Origin: an uncultured Alphaproteobacteria bacterium
Lineage (GTDB): Bacteria; Pseudomonadota; Alphaproteobacteria; GCA-2731375
Direction of reading: 5' to 3'
Length of the DNA stretch: 64,000 bases
NCBI GenBank assembly: GCA_951812805.1
Contig: CATOSZ010000017.1
Coordinates: 31,660-95,659 of the forward strand
Under the pieces are notes generated by a model. The model was not told where the DNA came from. It saw nothing but the letters and a program-made list of their open reading frames with translations, and did no database searches. Positions 63,227-64,000 of this stretch are shown here, in pieces. Made by a program: the position numbers and the translations under genes. Each line of letters begins with the position of its first letter. Within the stretch, counting starts at the first letter, position 1.

Positions 63227-63320
63227 ACGCATTTTGCTGTTTTGCGCCGGATTGAGAGGAACCGCTAACGCGGGAGCAACCTTTTGTCAATGGCCAATTT
63301 CAAGCAAATGTCACGCGACA

Positions 63321-63393
63321 ATCGGGTAGGAGGGGTCCTCTCGGCGCCCCTCCTCCCACACCACCGGGCATACGTTCTACGTACCACGGCGGT
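63321..63393 (-). ncRNA. Group II intron domains V and VI
   Basis: Domain V is a 34-base hairpin (63360-63393): ACCGCCGTGGTACGT, loop, ACGTATGCCCGGTGGT, with the two-base bulge of the catalytic domain. Domain VI (63321-63358) pairs GGGAGGAGGGG with CCCCTCCTACCC and leaves one unpaired A seven bases from the 3' end, the expected branch point. The end CGAT fits the AY rule for group II 3' splice sites. Domain V overlaps the last codons of the reverse transcriptase. Confidence 0.85.
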
Positions 63394-64000
63394 TTCCGGT
63401 CAGTTGTAACGCGAGATACCTATCGGTCATAGGGACAAGCCCCTGGCCTTCGAACCAAGCCAGGGTCATGGCTTCGGTGGCTTGATAGCTGAGGGACTTG
63501 CGCCACCAGCCCTTGCCGGAGAGAGCCAAGATCCAGGCCCGCCGCTCGGGCACCCCGAGGCTTCGCAGGAAGTCCGCTTGCGCCTTGGTGCGCTTGCATT
63601 GCTTGAGCCGGACACAGCGCAGTTTTCGACGGATCCAGCCGTCGAGACGCCGAAGCTGGCTCGCGCAACGGGCATGGCGGAAGTACGTCACCCAGCCGGC
63701 GAGGAAGCCGTTGAGTTCGCCGACCATGCGCGCGAGGCTGATGCCCCGGTTGCGCCGGGGGATCTCGCGAACCCGTTGCTTCGCCCGCCGCAGGCTTTGC
63801 GGCGCGATGCCGAGCGATCCATCCGACAACAGCCGGTGGCCGAGGAACTTGCGGTCCCCGGCCGGAGCGACGGCACTTTTCTCCTGGTTGACCCGCAGAT
63901 GCAACCTGCCTTGGAGGAATTCGGCGACCGAGGCCATCACCCGCTCGCCCGCCGCTCGAGTGCGAACGTAGATGTTCACGTCGTCGGCATAACGGCAGAA
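63377..64000 (-). CDS. Group II intron reverse transcriptase/maturase, C-terminal part
   Basis: The frame is open to the right edge and begins there with YADDVNIYVRT, the polymerase active-site YADD. Thumb and maturase (X) domain follow: KSAVAPAGDRKFLGHRL, then the GIIM-type MVGELNGFLAGWVTYFRHA and WIRRKLRCVRLKQCKRTKA. The typical ending WYxxxGLVPMTDRYLAL region is present and the stop lies within domain V. No HNH endonuclease domain is seen in this part, as in several bacterial classes. Confidence 0.92.
   Translation of the reverse strand, partial: FCRYADDVNIYVRTRAAGERVMASVAEFLQGRLHLRVNQEKSAVAPAGDRKFLGHRLLSDGSLGIAPQSLRRAKQRVREIPRRNRGISLARMVGELNGFLAGWVTYFRHARCASQLRRLDGWIRRKLRCVRLKQCKRTKAQADFLRSLGVPERRAWILALSGKGWWRKSLSYQATEAMTLAWFEGQGLVPMTDRYLALQLTGNRRGT

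Larger units (their letters stand above)
63321..64000 (-). mobile_element. Group II intron, 3' part (cut by right window edge)
   Basis: The minus strand carries the C-terminal part of an intron-encoded reverse transcriptase followed by domains V and VI and a 3' splice site ending CCCGAT. The exon side starts at 63320. The 5' part, with domains I-IV and the first half of the protein, lies beyond the window. It sits about 95 bases upstream of the SOS box of the damaged DinB-family gene. Confidence 0.88.

Overview
The window is very GC-rich, densely coded DNA from a chromosome. It is most likely from an alphaproteobacterium, probably of a Rhodospirillales-like lineage. The evidence is a CpdR-type receiver protein next to hpt, a GAAC-N7-GAAC SOS box, the block pyrB-pyrC'-plsY-dprA-topA-rnr, alphaproteobacterial-type class III cyclases, and many start/stop overlaps of the ATGA, GTGA or TTGA type. 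Genus cannot be read from the sequence. No rRNA, tRNA or CRISPR array was recognised.

Layout. 1-2944: a signalling operon of a hybrid histidine kinase (cut by the left edge), a lone receiver protein and a receiver-adenylate cyclase. 2951-9438: a flavin monooxygenase, a copper chaperone, an Lrp regulator divergent from a methyltransferase, a 31-residue membrane microprotein, and two exported proteins, one of which has a Gly-Thr repeat and a possible caspase-like His/Cys pair. 9512-11798: a tungstate/molybdate ABC transporter (tupA, tupC, tupB). 11815-19093: release factor 3, a deacylase, and a molybdenum hydroxylase operon (FAD, 2Fe-2S and Mo subunits plus a short-chain dehydrogenase that lacks its catalytic Tyr and Lys). 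19313-22000: csaA, cpdR, hpt and a luciferase-like oxidoreductase. 21877-26222: an RND efflux pair whose transporter gene is interrupted by an in-frame TAG. 26234-34103: a Rid protein, an EamA transporter, a FlK-like thioesterase, then a molybdopterin oxidoreductase coupled to selA and selB. 34119-40142: two tandem hydantoinase-B-type genes, a methyltransferase with a scrambled hydrolase-like N-terminus, a cyclase-family hydrolase and a GFA-family protein.

From 40698 onward the region is accessory and rearranged. Two apparently identical, same-direction IS1182-type elements (40698-42249 and 58173-59724), each flanked by CTAG, bracket about 16 kb. That segment holds the core genes pyrB, pyrC', plsY, dprA, topA and rnr. 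Just after rnr an IS21-family element (55029-58005) has cut a small membrane protein gene; the element itself carries an inserted IS256-type relic and long palindromes. After the second IS1182 copy come a cold-shock gene, an FKBP-type isomerase, a BNR propeller protein, a glyoxalase-family protein, a 5'-truncated DinB-family gene lying under an SOS box, and the 3' end of a group II intron. In that intron domains V and VI and the YADD reverse-transcriptase motif are all readable.

Several features hang together around molybdenum/tungsten and selenium: the Tup importer, a CoxMSL-type hydroxylase, a Mo/W-bis-MGD-type oxidoreductase and the SelA/SelB selenocysteine machinery. The strongest leads for something unusual are the exported Gly-Thr-repeat protein with its partner, the nonsense-split RND pump, the molybdo-enzyme/selAB operon, the permuted hydrolase-methyltransferase fusion, and the stack of mobile elements around core genes.
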